Source of the DNA: an uncultured Clostridia bacterium
GTDB lineage: Bacteria > Bacillota > Clostridia > UMGS1810
NCBI GenBank assembly: GCA_934463165.1
Contig: CAKSJG010000001.1
Coordinates: 285,551-349,550, forward strand
Length of the DNA: 64,000 nt
Direction of reading: 5' to 3'
In this document: piece after piece, positions 62,377 to 64,000 of the stretch
How the letters are laid out: the number at the start of each line of letters is the position of its first letter
Position numbering within the stretch: the first letter of the stretch is position 1
Notes under the pieces: generated by a model
What the model saw: only the letters and a program-made list of their open reading frames with translations
Told to the model about the DNA's origin: nothing
The model's database searches: none
Position numbers and translations under genes: made by a program

Positions 62377-63540
62377 CTATTCAAGAATTTCGTCCGCAAG
62401 CTTATCAAGTGCCGGTTTATCCGTTTCTTTCATAACAGATTTAATTGTCACAACGGTATCGCATACTGTAATATTTTTCATACCGTCAAGCATCGTTTTA
62501 ATCGTTCTTGCAGCAGTCGGTCCCCAGGAACCGTTTTCTATAAGTCCGATTTTTCTGTTCTTATATCCTTTCATTGCAAGATGACCGAGAAAATCGTGCA
62601 TAGGAGCAAAAACACCGCCATCATATGACGAAGCAGCCAGTACAACTCTGCCGTATTTAAAGGCATCCTCAATGCACTCTGCAATATCCGAACGGGAAAT
62701 ATCGGCAACGGCAACCTTAGATGCTCCCTTTTTCTTTAAAAGCTCGGCAAAATATTTTGCAGCCTTTGCAGTATTTCCGTGTATTGATGCATACGCAACA
62801 AAGACACCGTCCGCTTCGGGCTCATAACTTGACCATGTATTATACAAATCTGTATAATATTTAAGATTTTCTTTAAGGATCGGTCCGTGAAGCGGACAAA
62901 TTATTTTAACATCAGTATCTGAAAGCTTTTTTAATACAGACTGTACCTGGACACCGTATTTACCGACAATATTAAAATAATATCTTCTCGCTTCACATGC
63001 CCAGTCTTCATCGGTATCAAGAGCTCCGAATTTGCCGAATGCATCTGCCGAAAACAGAATTTTTTCGCTTGATTCATATGACATCATAACTTCGGGCCAA
63101 TGAACCATAGGTGCAAATACAAAATTCAAAATATGCGCACCGAGTTCAAGTTTGTCACCGTCGCTTACAATAAACTTTCTGCTGTTAATATCCATATCAA
63201 AAAACTGACTCATTATGGTAAACGTTTTTGAATTGCCTATGAGTTTCATTTGAGGATATTTTTCTGCAGCAGCTTTAATGCCTGCGGAATGATCAGGCTC
63301 CATGTGCGATACAACCAAATAATCAGGTGTTCTGCCATTTAATTCTTTTTCAAGATTGTCAAGCCAATCGTTAAGTTTGCGTGAATCAACCGTATCCATA
63401 ATTGCAATCTTTTCATCAATTATCAAATATGAATTGTATGAAACACCGTTCGGAACCACATACTGACTTTCAAACAAATCAATATCATGATCATCGGTTC
63501 CGATATATCTTACGGAATCGGTTATGGTTATGTCTTTCAT
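62377..63540 (-). CDS. fprA: Flavodiiron protein (A-type flavoprotein)
   Basis: The 387-aa protein has an N-terminal metallo-beta-lactamase-like domain with the diiron set His79-x-Glu81-x-Asp83-His84, and a later Phe-Ser-Ala-Asp-Ala-Phe-Gly segment. A C-terminal flavodoxin-like FMN domain (about 250-385) follows, with Val-Ala-Tyr-Ala-Ser-Ile-His-Gly-Asn-Thr. Such enzymes reduce O2 or nitric oxide to protect anaerobes. No rubredoxin is fused or adjacent. It is monocistronic with its own promoter. Confidence 0.95.
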   Translation of the reverse strand: MKDITITDSVRYIGTDDHDIDLFESQYVVPNGVSYNSYLIIDEKIAIMDTVDSRKLNDWLDNLEKELNGRTPDYLVVSHMEPDHSAGIKAAAEKYPQMKLIGNSKTFTIMSQFFDMDINSRKFIVSDGDKLELGAHILNFVFAPMVHWPEVMMSYESSEKILFSADAFGKFGALDTDEDWACEARRYYFNIVGKYGVQVQSVLKKLSDTDVKIICPLHGPILKENLKYYTDLYNTWSSYEPEADGVFVAYASIHGNTAKAAKYFAELLKKKGASKVAVADISRSDIAECIEDAFKYGRVVLAASSYDGGVFAPMHDFLGHLAMKGYKNRKIGLIENGSWGPTAARTIKTMLDGMKNITVCDTVVTIKSVMKETDKPALDKLADEILE

Positions 63541-63571
63541 AATATCTCGCCTTTCGTGCTTAATTTTTTAT

Positions 63572-63600
63572 ATTATAACATTAATAATCGATGCAGTCAA
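63572..63600 (-). promoter_or_regulatory. Promoter for fprA
   Basis: TTGACT and TATAAT are 17 nt apart, 32 nt before the fprA start on the minus strand. Confidence 0.75.
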
Positions 63601-63690
63601 GGTAAGTTATCATATATTATTTGTAATTTTTAATTATTTTTTCGAAAGTGAAACTATTTGTTGTTTTTACTTAGAAACGGTAAAAGAGAT

Positions 63691-64000
63691 TTATTTTTTT
63701 ATTTGTTTTCCCGTATTATCGATTTTATAATCGTCTTTATATATAAGTTTGGATATGGGAACTGTTTTATATCCGTTTTCTTTCAGATATTGAAGTATTT
63801 GCGGCAATGCCTCAGGGGTGTTTTTTGCAGCATTGTGAAACAATACTATTGCACCCGGATGAATATTTTCGGTTACTCTTGAATATATTTCGTTTGCTGT
63901 AAGATTCTTCCAATCAAGACTGTCTACCGACCACTGAATAGTATAATACTTACAATCGGCAAGTGCATTGACAACATCCGAATTATAATCACCGTACGGC
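63691..64000 (-). CDS. Polysaccharide deacetylase (CE4/NodB), C-terminal part only
   Basis: About 102 codons up to the window edge read Pro-Tyr-Gly-Asp-Tyr-Asn, then Gln-Trp-Ser-Val-Asp-Ser-Leu-Asp-Trp-Lys, and Pro-Gly-Ala-Ile-Val-Leu-Phe-His-Asn. These are the late motifs of the NodB homology domain (CE4), close to the spore-cortex PdaA and PdaB type; the catalytic Asp-Asp and His-x-x-x-His lie outside the window. Family members deacetylate N-acetylated glycans such as peptidoglycan. Confidence 0.85.
   Translation of the reverse strand, partial: PYGDYNSDVVNALADCKYYTIQWSVDSLDWKNLTANEIYSRVTENIHPGAIVLFHNAAKNTPEALPQILQYLKENGYKTVPISKLIYKDDYKIDNTGKQIKK

Noticed and set aside
63601..63690. A terminator for the deacetylase gene
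   Set aside because: The candidate pairing (GTTTC with GAAAC) is short and widely separated.
1..64000. CRISPR arrays, tRNA or rRNA genes, prophage or insertion sequences
   Set aside because: No regularly spaced repeats, no cloverleaf or rRNA-like sequence, and no transposase or integrase motifs were seen. The search was by eye, so short tRNA-like elements could be missed.

Overview
The window is a chromosomal segment of a low-GC, spore-forming, anaerobic Clostridia-type Bacillota. The support is as follows. There is a cotJA-cotJB-cotJC spore-coat operon, S-layer homology (SLH) proteins, a flavodiiron protein (FprA), an O2-sensitive glycyl radical enzyme with its activase, YloU/FakA and YhaN/YhaO-type pairs, strong GGAGG ribosome binding sites, and many promoters close to TTGACA-N17-TATAAT. 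The gene content (pectin and uronate catabolism, GH4, GH29, CE15-like, several AraC regulators) suits a plant-fibre or mucus degrader of the gut or a similar habitat. Species cannot be named from the sequence alone. I saw no rRNA, tRNA, CRISPR, phage or insertion sequence.

Layout. (1) 1-8.3 kb, minus strand, housekeeping: start of a threonylcarbamoyl-AMP synthase gene, prfA, recG, fakA-yloU, and a YhaN/YhaO-like SMC-ATPase plus nuclease pair. (2) 8.4-11.9 kb, plus strand: a fusion of a sugar-isomerase-like TIM barrel to an acyl-CoA-synthetase-type ligase, then murI. (3) 12-38 kb, minus strand: a large Gram-positive polysaccharide utilisation locus. In transcription order it has a lipoprotein solute-binding protein and two permeases with no ATPase; a 1178-aa LamG-like secreted protein; two SLH proteins; two very large secreted clan GH-A hydrolases; another LamG-like secreted protein; an ADP-ribosylglycohydrolase-family protein; an intracellular esterase; a GH4 alpha-galacturonidase-like enzyme; two gene remnants; and a GH29 alpha-fucosidase. 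A membrane-bound AraC-type sensor-regulator (38.4-40.7 kb) is divergent from the transporter. (4) 40.7-45.7 kb: a glycyl radical enzyme of unknown substrate with its activase and an SGNH/CE2-like esterase, divergent from a small AraC regulator. (5) 45.8-53.8 kb: class II fructose-bisphosphate aldolase, then an operon of a TIM-barrel isomerase, two Gfo/Idh/MocA dehydrogenases, UxuA, an SDR mannonate oxidoreductase and a CE15-like esterase, divergent from a third AraC regulator. (6) 53.8-64 kb: hemolysin III, GNAT, Na/Pi transporter, DUF624 protein, cotJABC, two zinc-ribbon membrane proteins, HAD-IIA phosphatase, fprA and the end of a polysaccharide deacetylase.

How it fits together (inference). 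Surface and secreted hydrolases cut a uronate-rich, fucosylated and esterified polysaccharide. The LplABC-like transporter imports oligomers, with its ATPase supplied from elsewhere. Cytoplasmic esterases (CE15-like, SGNH, alpha/beta hydrolase), GH4 and GH29 trim them, and UxuA plus the SDR enzyme feed uronates toward 2-keto-3-deoxygluconate. The Gfo/Idh plus TIM-barrel set looks able to do 3-keto-sugar chemistry, and the glycyl radical enzyme handles an unidentified product. The best candidates for undescribed biology are the glycyl radical operon with its Gly-Cys-Trp-Asp active-site loop, the TIM-barrel/acyl-CoA-ligase fusion, and the family of secreted proteins sharing a C-terminal module, one copy of which survives as a near-identical fragment at 13.7-14.1 kb.
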